From DATEDA01 sp963744255 (GTDB lineage Bacteria; Pseudomonadota; Gammaproteobacteria; Burkholderiales; SG8-39), in the NCBI GenBank assembly GCA_963744255.1, contig CAVUSZ010000024.1, positions 84,064-148,063 of the forward strand: DNA of 64,000 nucleotides, written 5' to 3'. The notes below the pieces were generated by a model. It was not told where the DNA came from and made no database searches. It saw only the letters and a list, made by a program, of their open reading frames with translations. Below are positions 54,160 to 63,605 of this stretch, one piece after another (the first letter of the stretch is position 1; every line of letters begins with the position of its first letter). The translations under genes were made by a program, and so were the position numbers.

Positions 54160-55590
54160 CTACGCCTGCTTCTCCCTTGGACGCGGCGCAGTTTTCTCCA
54201 GCAATCGCTTCGCCTCCGCTTCGATCACCGTCCCGTTGAAGTAGTCCGGATTCATCGCCAGGTGCATCATTGCGGGATTCACGAACGTGAGGTCGCGGAA
54301 GTTCTCCGGCGTGAGGAGCTTGCTGTTCACGAGGCCCCACGCCTCGCTGAGGATACTGACGGCGTCGAGCACGTCCCAGTGGCCGATGTCCGAGCCGAAC
54401 ACTGGCTTCAGCGCGCGGCCCAATGGATTCAGCCGACGGTTGAACGCAACTGACACCATACGATCATCGGCCTCGCAGCCGAAATAGAACGGCTCGACGA
54501 AGAGTCGGCGCAGCGCGCCGATCTCGGTCATCGCGCAAGCGGCGAACTCATCGAACACTTCCGGGCGCTTTGTGATCGCGTAGCCCTGCGGGCTCGCGCG
54601 CAGCCGCTCTGGGGCAAGCCGCGGTCCTCCGAACTCCTTAAAGAGTCGCGCGAGCAGCTCGACATCCAGCTTCTCCGGATTCAGGTTGCGTTCGAGCGCG
54701 TCAACGTTGCGTTTCTCCCAGTGCTCGACGATGTCGTTCAACAGATTGACCGCCCAGCCCACGCCGCCTTCCAGGAAGCCGAAGGTCAACTCGGGGAAGC
54801 GGCGCGTCACCCCGCCGAAAAACAGCGAGCGGCAGAAGAACTCGGCGCCGTTCGCGAAATCGCCGAGGTGATTGAAGACGTAGTTGGTCGGCGAGGCGCG
54901 ATAACCGATGCCGCGTGAGGACGTGTGGCAGACCGGCGCCACTTTGAGCTCGATGCAGCGACGCCAGAACGGGTCATAGTCGTACGGCGCATCCATGACG
55001 ATGGAGCGCGTCGATTGCGTGGGGTGCAGAAACGGATCCTTGCCGGTGGCCGGGCGCGCCGGCCCACGCAACTCGGTCCCGATGTGGATCGCCTTGTGGC
55101 CAAGCTCCAGCACCGCGAACTCGAGTTCTTCGATCGCCTCCTGCGGGGTGTAGGTCGGGATCACCGCGACCGGGCGCAGTCGATCTCCGACATCGGCATA
55201 CATCTCGACATACAGCATGTTGAGCGCACGGCAGCTTGCACGGCGCGTATCGGCGTCCGGGATGTACATGTGGCTCAGGCCGCGCGTCGTGTAACAGTGG
55301 CCGAAATCGATGCCGAGCTCGTCCATGCGCGAGCGCATGTAGCGCGGCAGTTGTGCCAGTGCGCGGTCGCTCGTATGCGGGCCGGAGGGCAACCCCCACC
55401 AGAAGCCTTTGACGGTCGGGCCGGCCGCCGCGATCACCGACGTCACGCGTTCGACCATCTCCCCGCCGCCTAGCTGGCGTACGAAATCCAGATGCGCGAA
55501 ATCGCACTCGACCACATGCCCATCGGCATCGATCACCGGATGATCGAGCTTGGCGCGGACCTCACTGCCTGGGAATCCTTCGAATGACAT
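54160..55590 (-). CDS. Amidohydrolase-family (metal-dependent, ACMSD-like) protein
   Basis: 476 residues. VIDADGHVVE supplies the first metal ligands, CHTSSRGIGY and FLEGGVGWAVNLLNDIVEHW follow, and VFGSDIGHWD carries the final aspartate. This is the amidohydrolase_2 superfamily, whose members decarboxylate or hydrolyse aromatic or heterocyclic acids. Not linked to other genes: the IS110 relic is downstream and a spacer upstream. Substrate unknown. Confidence 0.85.
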   Translation of the reverse strand: MSFEGFPGSEVRAKLDHPVIDADGHVVECDFAHLDFVRQLGGGEMVERVTSVIAAAGPTVKGFWWGLPSGPHTSDRALAQLPRYMRSRMDELGIDFGHCYTTRGLSHMYIPDADTRRASCRALNMLYVEMYADVGDRLRPVAVIPTYTPQEAIEELEFAVLELGHKAIHIGTELRGPARPATGKDPFLHPTQSTRSIVMDAPYDYDPFWRRCIELKVAPVCHTSSRGIGYRASPTNYVFNHLGDFANGAEFFCRSLFFGGVTRRFPELTFGFLEGGVGWAVNLLNDIVEHWEKRNVDALERNLNPEKLDVELLARLFKEFGGPRLAPERLRASPQGYAITKRPEVFDEFAACAMTEIGALRRLFVEPFYFGCEADDRMVSVAFNRRLNPLGRALKPVFGSDIGHWDVLDAVSILSEAWGLVNSKLLTPENFRDLTFVNPAMMHLAMNPDYFNGTVIEAEAKRLLEKTAPRPREKQA

Positions 55591-55779
55591 GGTGCTTCCC
55601 CGGGTGATTGAAGGTGCAAAGGTAACTCAATGCGACCCACGCGAGCAGGCCGATACATTTGCCATCCAGTCGATGGGGATAGGAAATTTAACCCCCCTTT
55701 TCCGCTGTCCGGAACCCTATCGCCGGTCGGCGAGTGGTCAAACGGCGATCGATCGCATGCGTGTATGTTGGAAGTTACG

Positions 55780-55997
55780 CTCTTGCGAGGATTGTACGAA
55801 CCGTACATCGGAGCTGCCTCACCCTCGCGCTCGAATCCCCGCAGCACAAGTACGCCGTTCCCCAGGTTCGTCAGGACGGGCTGATAGAGCTCGGGCAATA
55901 GCGGCTTGCGGAACGCATCCCCTGGCCCCAATAGCTGGGCCACGAAGTAACGCTCGTTCCTCAGCGACAGGTAGTAAGTGCTGAGATCGCCCTCGAA
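55780..55997 (-). pseudogene. Unidentified conserved-looking fragment
   Basis: FEGDLSTYYLSLRNERYF and VAQLLGPGDAFRKPLLPELY with QPVLTNLGNGVLVLRGFE read as a real, ordered protein segment but have no start, and the frame decays after about 72 codons into the amidohydrolase promoter region. I do not recognise the family. It could be a remnant of a mobile-element gene. Confidence 0.35.
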
Positions 55998-56515
55998 CGA
56001 GGGGCGTTAGCGACCTCTCGCGATGGGAGTCGCCGGCCGCGACGACGCAACGGGTAGACGCGGCAGCGCAGAAGTTGCGTGGAGACGGCTGCGCCCCGGC
56101 AGCGACTGCCCACGCGCGCGCCGAACAAGAGATTAAAGGTCTCTGAAAATTGCGAGGCAGTTACCGACCCGTCACCCGACATCGGCTTGCGGACCCGTTG
56201 CTGCCTGTCGTGCTCTAGAAGAGCCGACCTTGGCGTACTTCGCTGTCCGGCCACAAGCAATCGGTCATCGCCGCCTCCCAATTCGCTCAGCATCCGTCGC
56301 TCCAGCGTCCGCGAGAAACGCGTTCGTCATTTTGTACCGATCACGCATGCCGAAATCTGCTCAGTCGATCCTGATCAGTCACAAGACTAGCGTGCCAGCA
56401 AATAGTGGCGCTGCGTGCACTCGCGGCTCCAGGGCGGAAGATTTGCTTTGGTGTGATGAACTGCGACACTTTGGCTGTTATGCACGACGGCTGGAGGGGC
56501 GCGACAATTTCATCC
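55998..56515. other. Gene-free spacer
   Basis: No supported gene. It contains the 5' region of the kelch-like gene, whose start is uncertain. Confidence 0.35.
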
Positions 56516-57796
56516 ATGTCGCCGGCAACCCCACCATGGCTCGAACGGATGAGCCTGAATTGCTGGTATGCGATCTCCGGTGATCGCCCGGACCTTGGTC
56601 TGCAGCCGACGCCACTGGGGACGCGGTACCTGAAGGACAACGATCCGGCATGCGATCCGCACTTGAATCGCGCGCGCACGCTGAAGGAGGGGCTGCGGCG
56701 GATGCTGGGGCGGGATCGCAAGTCGCCCTGGCATGGCGTTGCGGGATTCAGTGCGATCACCGAGGCATGGAACAGCGCCGTCTACGCGTCGCGATTCGGG
56801 GTCAGCGGCTCGATGATCGTCTTCGGAGGCGGGCACAATGATTATTTCGGTTCCGACGTCCATGCCTTTGATCTCGCATCCAGGGAGTGGAGGAGGATCT
56901 CCGATGGCTACGTCGTGGGCGCTGACCGCGATTACGGTGAGGGCGCGAGATATCCCGATTCGGTGTATCCGGACGGCTCGCCACTTCCGCCGCATACCTA
57001 TGGCTACGTCCAGTATGACCCGCGGGGGAACGATTACATTCTGCTCAAAGGCCAGACGGAGTTGGGTAGAGCCGTCAGGGCAGTGGCGATACCACACCTT
57101 TTCAACCTCGACAGCCTGCGCTGGCGGCGAGGCCCGAAGCATCCCACGGCAATTCTCAACTCTGGCGGTTGGACGACCTGGGACGACTCACGTCGTATGC
57201 TGTGGGGACATTCGGGCGACGACGGCGGAGGCAACGCCTTCATCGGCTTTCATCCCGATGGCGACAACGGAAACGCAACCTTCGGACGCTGGACCGATCA
57301 CTTCCCGAGCAAGCTCCCCGGGATCGCCAATCACAACGCTATGCAGATCGATCCGTTGCGCGACATCATCGTCGTGTCGGTACACGCGCGTGACGAGTTG
57401 CATGCGCTGGATCCGGCCGATCCGGCGCGGGAGATTGTCCGCCTGAGATCGGTCGGGTCGAAACCCCTGCTGCGGCCGTTTGCGGCGCTGGAATATGCGC
57501 CGAACATCGCTCGTCTCGTGTACTTCTCCCCGATGGATGACGGAATCGTGTACACCATTGCACCATCGCGTGAACGGGTTTCGGGTGGCGGCCCGTTCGA
57601 GGAATGGACCTGGCAGGCACACCAACCCGCGGCCGGGACCCTGAGGCCGATCGCCGACGCGGCGGGTCATTCGCGCTTCGGGGTGAACTTGTCTCACGTT
57701 TTTGGACGATTTCGAATTGCCGCCATTGAAGGTGTCGATGTCGCCATTCTGGTTCGGCATGTCGACAGCCCGGTATATGCGTGGAGACTCAACTGA
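56516..57796 (+). CDS. Kelch/galactose-oxidase-like beta-propeller protein
   Basis: About 426 residues from ATG 56516; GTG 56405 is also in frame. Propeller-type repeats: SGSMIVFGGGHNDYFGSDVH, AFDLASREWRRISDGY, YVQYDPRGNDYILLKGQTE, LNSGGWTTWDDSRRMLWGHS and LEYAPNIARLVYFSPMDDG. No clear signal peptide, so the true N-terminus may be lost. No catalytic copper ligands can be assigned. Function unknown; probably a binding propeller. Monocistronic, flanked by repeat-bearing spacers. Confidence 0.65.
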   Translation: MSPATPPWLERMSLNCWYAISGDRPDLGLQPTPLGTRYLKDNDPACDPHLNRARTLKEGLRRMLGRDRKSPWHGVAGFSAITEAWNSAVYASRFGVSGSMIVFGGGHNDYFGSDVHAFDLASREWRRISDGYVVGADRDYGEGARYPDSVYPDGSPLPPHTYGYVQYDPRGNDYILLKGQTELGRAVRAVAIPHLFNLDSLRWRRGPKHPTAILNSGGWTTWDDSRRMLWGHSGDDGGGNAFIGFHPDGDNGNATFGRWTDHFPSKLPGIANHNAMQIDPLRDIIVVSVHARDELHALDPADPAREIVRLRSVGSKPLLRPFAALEYAPNIARLVYFSPMDDGIVYTIAPSRERVSGGGPFEEWTWQAHQPAAGTLRPIADAAGHSRFGVNLSHVFGRFRIAAIEGVDVAILVRHVDSPVYAWRLN

Positions 57797-58165
57797 AGCG
57801 TCCAGATACCCCGACATCGACCGCGGGACAGCCGCAGGCGGGCACGGTATTGCCGTTGAGCGTCCGCTTCCGGCGCGGCCGAACGTCGGGAATGGGTCGA
57901 CACTTGTCGTTCGCCAACGGTGAGTTTCGGCCAACAGCAGCCGCTCGGGCCTAGCCGCCAGAGTCGCTCGATGGCTGACAATGGATCAGCCCACAACCGG
58001 GCGGCTACTACACTGGCTGGTATCGACCCGCTTGACCGGTCCCGGCAGCGAGCGATGGTAGCCCGGGCAGCCTGGACGATGTAAGGTATAGCCGTTAGCC
58101 CCGACTCTTCACGTTGGTGTCGGTTCCGTTGCCCCCTGTTCCGCCGTCCTTCCCGGAGACACGCC
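57797..58165. other. Spacer with decayed repeats
   Basis: Contains pieces such as TGAGCGTCCGCTTCCGGCGC and CGACACTTGTCGTTCGCCAA of the loose repeat family, then the leader of the AhpD-like gene. Confidence 0.4.
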
Positions 58166-58498
58166 ATGGAGACCTACTACAAGGGCCAGCATCTCGCCGA
58201 CTTCGCTAAGATCGCCGAGGGTAGCCCGGAGCTCGGCAAGAAGTTCTTCGACTACTACGGGGCCGTATTCGCGGACGGCGCGTTGACGGCGCGCGAGAAG
58301 AGCCTGATCGCGCTCGCGGTCGCACACACAGTGCAATGCCCCTATTGCATCGACGCCTATACGCAGGACTGCCAGCAGAAGGGCGCGGACTTCGAGCAGA
58401 TGACCGAGGCCGTGCACGTGGCCGTCGCGATCCGTGGCGGCTCTTCGCTGGTGCACGGCATGCAGATGCGGGAACACGTGAAAAGACTGGGAATGTAG
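58166..58498 (+). CDS. Arsenosugar-type AhpD/carboxymuconolactone-decarboxylase-like protein
   Basis: 110 residues. An AhpD fold with AHTVQCPYCIDAYTQDCQQK (CxxC plus downstream Cys) and GGSSLVHGMQM near the end. This subfamily is regularly encoded beside arsS, and the ArsS-type radical SAM gene starts immediately after the stop here. Probably a thiol-based peroxidase-like or redox partner in arsenosugar formation; the reaction is unproven. Confidence 0.8.
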   Translation: METYYKGQHLADFAKIAEGSPELGKKFFDYYGAVFADGALTAREKSLIALAVAHTVQCPYCIDAYTQDCQQKGADFEQMTEAVHVAVAIRGGSSLVHGMQMREHVKRLGM

Positions 58499-59617
58499 AT
58501 GGACACCGCTGCCATTCCGATCCGGCTCCGGGAAGTCGCCACTGACCTCGCGGAGGATCGCGCAACGCCGCGCGCAACATCGACGCTGCATCGCCGGCGC
58601 GCGCCGTTCTCCGCGACGGCCGAGCAGTTGCGGGTGCTGGCGTCGCTGCGCATCGAGCGCGACGGCCGCCGGGTGGAGTTCAACCGATTCGTCGTCGGCG
58701 CGCTGCCGCCGGCGCGCCTGGAAATCTTTCAGGTCAACCTAGGCAAGCTCTGCAACATGACCTGCGCGCATTGTCATGTCGATGCGGGCCCCGACCGCAC
58801 CGACGCGATGATGTCGGACGCCACGCTCGAGCAGGTCATCGCCGCGATCGGACGCACGCAGGCGCATACGGTCGATATCACCGGTGGCGCTCCGGAACTG
58901 CATCCGCGTTTCCGGGACCTCGTGGCCGCCAGTCTCGCAGCAGGCAAGCGCGTGATGGATCGGTGCAATCTTACGGTGCTGCTGCTGCCCCGCAATGCCG
59001 GTCTCGTCGAGTGGCTTGCCGAGCGGGGCGTCGAGGTCGTGGCATCGCTGCCGCACTACCGCCGGCCGAATACCGATGCGCAACGGGGCAAGGGCGTTTT
59101 CGAGCGTTCCATCAGGGCGCTCCAGAAGCTGAACGCCGCGGGCTACGGCCGGGGCGACGAGCGGCGGCGCTTGACGCTCGTTTCCAACCCCGCCGGCGCG
59201 TTTCTTGCGGCATCGCAAGCGACGGCGGAGCGCGAATGGAAGCAGGCGCTGCACCGGAATTTCGGCGTCACCTTCGACCGGTTGTTCATGCTCAACAACA
59301 TGCCGATCTCGCGGTTCCTGGAGTGGCTCGAGGCGAGCGGAAATCTCGAGGACTACATGGATCGGCTCGTCAATGCGTTCAATCCCGGCGCGGTGGAAGG
59401 CCTGATGTGCCGCAATACCCTTTCGGTGGGATGGGACGGACGTCTCTACGATTGCGACTTCAACCAGATGCTCGATCTCGAAGTCTCCTTGCCGCAGGGA
59501 CCGCATATCAGCGCATTCGACGAGGACGACTGGCGGCAACGCTCGATTGTCACGGCGCGCCACTGCTTCGGTTGCACCGCGGGTGCCGGGAGTTCCTGCG
59601 GTGGCCAGACCGCGTAA
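58499..59617 (+). CDS. arsS: Arsenosugar biosynthesis radical SAM protein ArsS
   Basis: 372 residues. FQVNLGKLCNMTCAHCHVDA holds the CxxxCxxC cluster site; DITGGAPELHPRFRDLV follows. The C-terminal auxiliary region has LMCRNTLSVGWDGRLYDCDF and HCFGCTAGAGSSCGG, the cysteine-rich tail of the family, with Cys where some homologues carry selenocysteine. ArsS proteins add the 5'-deoxyadenosyl group of SAM to a methylated arsenical. The usual arsenite methyltransferase gene arsM is not in the window. No gap to the upstream AhpD-like gene. Confidence 0.85.
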   Translation: MDTAAIPIRLREVATDLAEDRATPRATSTLHRRRAPFSATAEQLRVLASLRIERDGRRVEFNRFVVGALPPARLEIFQVNLGKLCNMTCAHCHVDAGPDRTDAMMSDATLEQVIAAIGRTQAHTVDITGGAPELHPRFRDLVAASLAAGKRVMDRCNLTVLLLPRNAGLVEWLAERGVEVVASLPHYRRPNTDAQRGKGVFERSIRALQKLNAAGYGRGDERRRLTLVSNPAGAFLAASQATAEREWKQALHRNFGVTFDRLFMLNNMPISRFLEWLEASGNLEDYMDRLVNAFNPGAVEGLMCRNTLSVGWDGRLYDCDFNQMLDLEVSLPQGPHISAFDEDDWRQRSIVTARHCFGCTAGAGSSCGGQTA

Positions 59618-59997
59618 CGGACGCTTCGCGGCACGGCGAGTACCGTCACAAGGACACGAACAACCGGTTTCCCGCGCTTCGGACTTCCGATACGGGTCGA
59701 TAGCGTCGTCGAACGGCCGGTTCCAGCACAGGACCGTATAGCCGTCGTTGCCCCCGAAACCGGCTCTCGGACAGGCAGCGTTTAGGTAGGCTCCGGCTCG
59801 ATCAGCTTCGGGTCATCGTTCTTCGGACTGTTGACGCGCCGATTGACGGGGTAGGCAAGCCAGCCGCCGGAGGGCGGCGGCGCGATGATGTCCGGCCAGG
59901 CCCGCCACTTGCTGAGTCAAGGCATGGACGTGCCACGCACGCGTACTGCGGCCAGTTGGGGGCCGTCCAGCCTCACGGTCAACTCTTGGAGCTCCAC
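59618..59997. other. Spacer with decayed repeats
   Basis: No supported gene. AACGGCCGGTTCCAGCAC (about 59712) and related pieces belong to the loose repeat family of the other spacers. Confidence 0.4.
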
Positions 59998-60405
59998 ATG
60001 AAATTCTTACCAGTGCTCTTGTTCATGGTATTTCCGCTGGCGGCCGCGACTGCCGCCGATATCCAACCCACCGAGGCGCAAATTGACATCGCATTCGCCA
60101 AGGCCGATACGGACAAGAACGGCACCGTGAGCCTCCAGGAAGCGAACAAATTCGGGATCACGACGAAGATGTTTGAGAAAGCAAATCGGGACAAGGACGG
60201 CTCACTCGACAAGAAGGAGTTCGCCGCCGCAGTCTCGTACCAGTTCGCCGCGGCGGACCCCGACAAGGATGGGACGCTTGACTGGAAGGAAGCCCAGAAG
60301 GCGGGCATCGAGAACAAGAAGGTGTTCGATGCCTCTGATCCCGATCGCGACGGAACACTTGACTTGGCGGAGTACCTGGCGGCTCTCGGCGCTCAAGCGA
60401 AGTAG
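59998..60405 (+). CDS. Secreted EF-hand calcium-binding protein
   Basis: 135 residues. Signal peptide MKFLPVLLFMVFPLAAATAA, then four EF-hand loops: DTDKNGTVSLQE, NRDKDGSLDKKE, DPDKDGTLDWKE and DPDRDGTLDLAE, each with standard Asp/Asn and Glu positions. Periplasmic or secreted calcium sensor or buffer. GGAG precedes ATG 59998. Monocistronic. Confidence 0.88.
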   Translation: MKFLPVLLFMVFPLAAATAADIQPTEAQIDIAFAKADTDKNGTVSLQEANKFGITTKMFEKANRDKDGSLDKKEFAAAVSYQFAAADPDKDGTLDWKEAQKAGIENKKVFDASDPDRDGTLDLAEYLAALGAQAK

Positions 60406-60550
60406 AAGTGCGGAGGAATCGTTGCAACCATTCGTTACGGCCGACGGCATGGTGGCATTCGAAATGCCGGCGCTGGTGATCACCGCCGACAAAGCGTAAA
60501 GACGCGAGGTCCTGAACGTCTGGATTGAGACCGCTTCGGGACGCGGGTTC

Positions 60551-61546
60551 CTAAGGTGCGATCTGGACGATGGAAGCGCCAATCCCGTCGCGAGCGGTAA
60601 GACCGTTGGCGTCCATGTTGTCGCGCCGCGGCGTATCGAAGTTTGAAACATAACCACGATCGCCAACAAAGACGATTGCCGACGGGAATTCCAACGGGCC
60701 CCGGCTGCCGTTCTTGGCGACCTGTCGCACTTGCCCATCCGGCGTAACCGTGACGATGGCGTTGAGCTCATTAGGGACAACCCAGAGCGTGCCACTGCGA
60801 TCGAAAGCCAGACCGTCGGCACCTTCGAGCAGTGGACTCTCAGCGAGCAGCACTGGTTTGCCGCCTTTGCCATCGGTGCCGATTACAACCTTCCAAATCG
60901 CGCCGCGCGCCGTATCGGCGACATGGAGCACACCGTTGGCATCGAACTCGACACCGTTGGCGACAATCTGCTGCTGGGTCTTGCCGTCGGGCAGAGTGCG
61001 CACGTACTTATCGATTTGCACCGCCACTTGGGCTGCGCCGCCATTCGGACCGACACGATAGACGATGCCGCTGGCGCCGCCTGAGACGAAAAGGTTTCCT
61101 TGCCGGTCAAAGACGATGCCATTCGCGCCAGCCGTCCCGGTCGCAAAGGTTTGCGCCAATCCCGGCTTCGCCGGGTTGAGCTCAGCACCCCGGATGCGCA
61201 CAACTTCACTGAACGGACCGACGGCTACGAAAAGATCGCCTTGAGAGTTAAACGCGATGCCCGAAGGATCGGCATTGACTTTCTTGCCCTGGATCTCCCG
61301 CGCCTCGATCCTTCCGACGACAACCGCCTTCGGCGACTCGGGATCGACCCGGAGAATATTTCCGGTCACCCGATCGGCGAGATACAGCATGCCGCTGCGA
61401 TCCGCGGTGATGCTCTCGACGATCACCGTGCGCTCCGTACTCGCCGGATCGAGATCGACCAGCATCGACACTGTTGGACCGCCCATCTGCGTGGTCGCAC
61501 AGCCGCTTAATGCAAACGCCAAGAGGCAAACCACAATGGCTCTCAT
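60551..61546 (-). CDS. NHL/SMP-30-type beta-propeller lipoprotein
   Basis: 331 residues. Start ATG 61546 is preferred over 61552 because GGGAGG is six bases ahead of it. The lipobox LSGC at residues ~15-18 predicts a lipoprotein. The propeller body has ITADRSGMLYLADRVTGNIL, PSGIAFNSQGDLFVAVG, NGIVFDRQGNLFVSGG, GVEFDANGVLHVADTARG and GLAFDRSGTLWVVPNE. Some homologues are lactonases; calcium-binding residues cannot be placed with confidence. Outer-membrane-anchored binding or lactonase-type protein. Confidence 0.78.
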   Translation of the reverse strand: MRAIVVCLLAFALSGCATTQMGGPTVSMLVDLDPASTERTVIVESITADRSGMLYLADRVTGNILRVDPESPKAVVVGRIEAREIQGKKVNADPSGIAFNSQGDLFVAVGPFSEVVRIRGAELNPAKPGLAQTFATGTAGANGIVFDRQGNLFVSGGASGIVYRVGPNGGAAQVAVQIDKYVRTLPDGKTQQQIVANGVEFDANGVLHVADTARGAIWKVVIGTDGKGGKPVLLAESPLLEGADGLAFDRSGTLWVVPNELNAIVTVTPDGQVRQVAKNGSRGPLEFPSAIVFVGDRGYVSNFDTPRRDNMDANGLTARDGIGASIVQIAP

Positions 61547-61814
61547 CTCCATCCTCCCTTGCGGGCTACGGTGTGTTGAGTTTATCGCCTGACAACGGAT
61601 TCTAAGCCGCGGATGAATTACCGCGGTGCCGAGCCGTAGTAGGTCATTGCCGCCGTCCTCGAGGCGCCGGGAAAGCAGCGCGCGCCTGGCATCGGCTCGA
61701 CCCGCAGTAGTCAGGTCGGCTATGGTCAGCTTTGCGGCGCTGGGTCGAGACCGACCGTTGAACGTAGCGCGAGTCTCAACTCATGCCAGACAATCACTGG
61801 ACTGGACGAACTTC

Positions 61815-62765
61815 CTACTGCCGCTCCAGTTCTGCGAGGAATTTTTCCAGAGCCTCGCCGGTCGACCCCTTAGGCACCTTCTTGAGATCGCGGATGAGCG
61901 TTCGCAGCTCTCCTCGATTCTCGTACATCGAAACGATGCGGTCGTAGTATTTGTAGTATGCGAGATCGTGGCTGATCTTGGCTTCCAGCGCGCGATCCGC
62001 GTCTTGGTGCTCGAGATGGGACTCGAACCAGCGCGCATAACGACGCGATGAGCGGACCAGCTCGAGCACTTTTCTCCGCGACTCGGATGGCGCTTCGATC
62101 CTGAAGAGCTGGTCGGCCGTCCGCGCGATCGCAACGAGCTCTCGCGAAAGGGTTCTCTCCTCTTCGATTCCCTCCAGCGCGCGCTTGGTATTTGCCTGAT
62201 CGTTCTTCTGCTTGAAGAATTCCAGGGCGGCCAGCGCCCCGAGCGGCGTGATGATCGACTCCTCGTCTTCCCACGGGAGATCGAAGTTCCTGTCGTCGTG
62301 CATGTCCTCGTGCAGCACTGTCTTGACCTTGATCAACATCGAATCGCGCGCGAAATCGATCGTGGCGACGGAGCGCGGGTCGCCGAACTGATTCCCCTGC
62401 CGGAAATAGGCGCTGTAGCTGCCGGAAAGATAGAGGTACTCGAGCGGCAGCTCTTCCTTGGTCGCTGAAAACTGTATCTCGAGCCTGACATCCAGGGAAG
62501 TACGAAGCGCAATCGTGCCGAGTCTCTGGAGCCAGAGCCACAACATCGAACGGGCAGGCTTTTCCCGGCTGCTCTGACTCAGGGCCTCGCTCGGCTCGAC
62601 TCCGAGCGTTCGGCCGAACGCTTTCACTTCCTCGATCAGCACGAGGGTCTCTCGGAGAGCCTTCACGTCGTCGTCTCCTGCGCCCTGCGCCAGGCCGCAG
62701 GAGAAAGGAGCGAACAGCAGAACGAGGAGAACTCTGCGCAGCCAGGAGAGTCGTTGGTCGGACAT
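61815..62765 (-). CDS. Secreted protein with an HExxH motif (possible metallopeptidase)
   Basis: 316 residues. A leader (WLRRVLLVLLFAPFSCGLAQ) indicates export. Mid-protein TVLHEDMHDDRNFDLPW has HExxH, and EDEESIITPLGALAALEFF about 15 residues on could provide a third ligand from the EE pair. The rest is helical, with charged C-terminal segments (YKYYDRIVSMYENRGELRTL). I know no named family; a zinc peptidase-like fold is plausible but unproven. Monocistronic. Confidence 0.6.
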   Translation of the reverse strand: MSDQRLSWLRRVLLVLLFAPFSCGLAQGAGDDDVKALRETLVLIEEVKAFGRTLGVEPSEALSQSSREKPARSMLWLWLQRLGTIALRTSLDVRLEIQFSATKEELPLEYLYLSGSYSAYFRQGNQFGDPRSVATIDFARDSMLIKVKTVLHEDMHDDRNFDLPWEDEESIITPLGALAALEFFKQKNDQANTKRALEGIEEERTLSRELVAIARTADQLFRIEAPSESRRKVLELVRSSRRYARWFESHLEHQDADRALEAKISHDLAYYKYYDRIVSMYENRGELRTLIRDLKKVPKGSTGEALEKFLAELERQ

Positions 62766-63095
62766 GCGCGATCCGCTCACTAACCCTCGGGCGCGAGCGC
62801 GATCTGAGCGGCATCGAGCCCGCGCTTCTCCCTGCGCGGGGCGAGGCTTGCGCGGCGGCGGGTCGGGCGGGCGGCGGGCATCGTGTCCCGAGCGATTGTC
62901 CGAAAACTCGGCGCTAAAGTCGAACCCCCGACGCCTCTCATTGGATGGGCGCCACCTCTTGCACCCGCGCTGGCTCGGCGCATGGCTCGGGGCAGGTAAC
63001 CGCGTGACAGATGCCGCAGTGTACGACCCACCTCGCCGCGCGCACGCGGGCGTCTACGTTACGCTGGCGATCGTTGCATCCACCCGTGAGCGCGC
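62766..63095. other. Spacer upstream of the rhodanese gene
   Basis: Divergent region between the HExxH protein and the rhodanese. No supported gene. Confidence 0.4.
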
Positions 63096-63500
63096 ATGAG
63101 ACTCGTTTCCACGCAGCAGGTCGTCGTCGCTTTCGTGGTCTGCCTGCTCGCGGCGGTGTGGTTCCCGAACGCGAACCGGACGCCGATCCGGGAGCTCGAT
63201 GCGTTGGAAGCGAGCCGCGTCATCGCGGACCAGGCTGCCCTCGTCCTCGACGTCCGGCCGAGCGACGCCTACGCGCGCGAACGCGTCGCGAATGCGGTAT
63301 CGATTCCGATCGGAGATCTTGAGCGCCGGTTGGCCGATCTGGCGCTGGCCAAGGGCCGTTCGATCGTCGTCTATTGCAGCGACGGCAAGGCCGGCGAGCG
63401 CGCCACCCGGACGATGACCGAACGCGGCTATACCGACACCGCGAACGTGCGGGGCGGCATCGCTGCGTGGAAGGACGCGGGGTTGGCGGTTGTGAAGTAG
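63096..63500 (+). CDS. Membrane-anchored rhodanese-domain protein
   Basis: 134 residues. An N-terminal hydrophobic segment (VVVAFVVCLLAAVWF) anchors or exports the domain. LVLDVRPSDAYARERVANAV and VVYCSDGKAGERATRTM (active-site Cys) are the rhodanese signatures, then VRGGIAAWKDAG. Periplasmic sulfur transfer is likely. Single gene. Confidence 0.85.
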   Translation: MRLVSTQQVVVAFVVCLLAAVWFPNANRTPIRELDALEASRVIADQAALVLDVRPSDAYARERVANAVSIPIGDLERRLADLALAKGRSIVVYCSDGKAGERATRTMTERGYTDTANVRGGIAAWKDAGLAVVK

Positions 63501-63605
63501 CGCCCGCCTCGCCACACCTTCGGTCGGATTCTCGAAGGCGCAGGTCGGGATTGTCCTTTCCCGGTGACCGGGATCTGCTTCGCGGCCGGCCGCGGGTGAG
63601 CCGTT

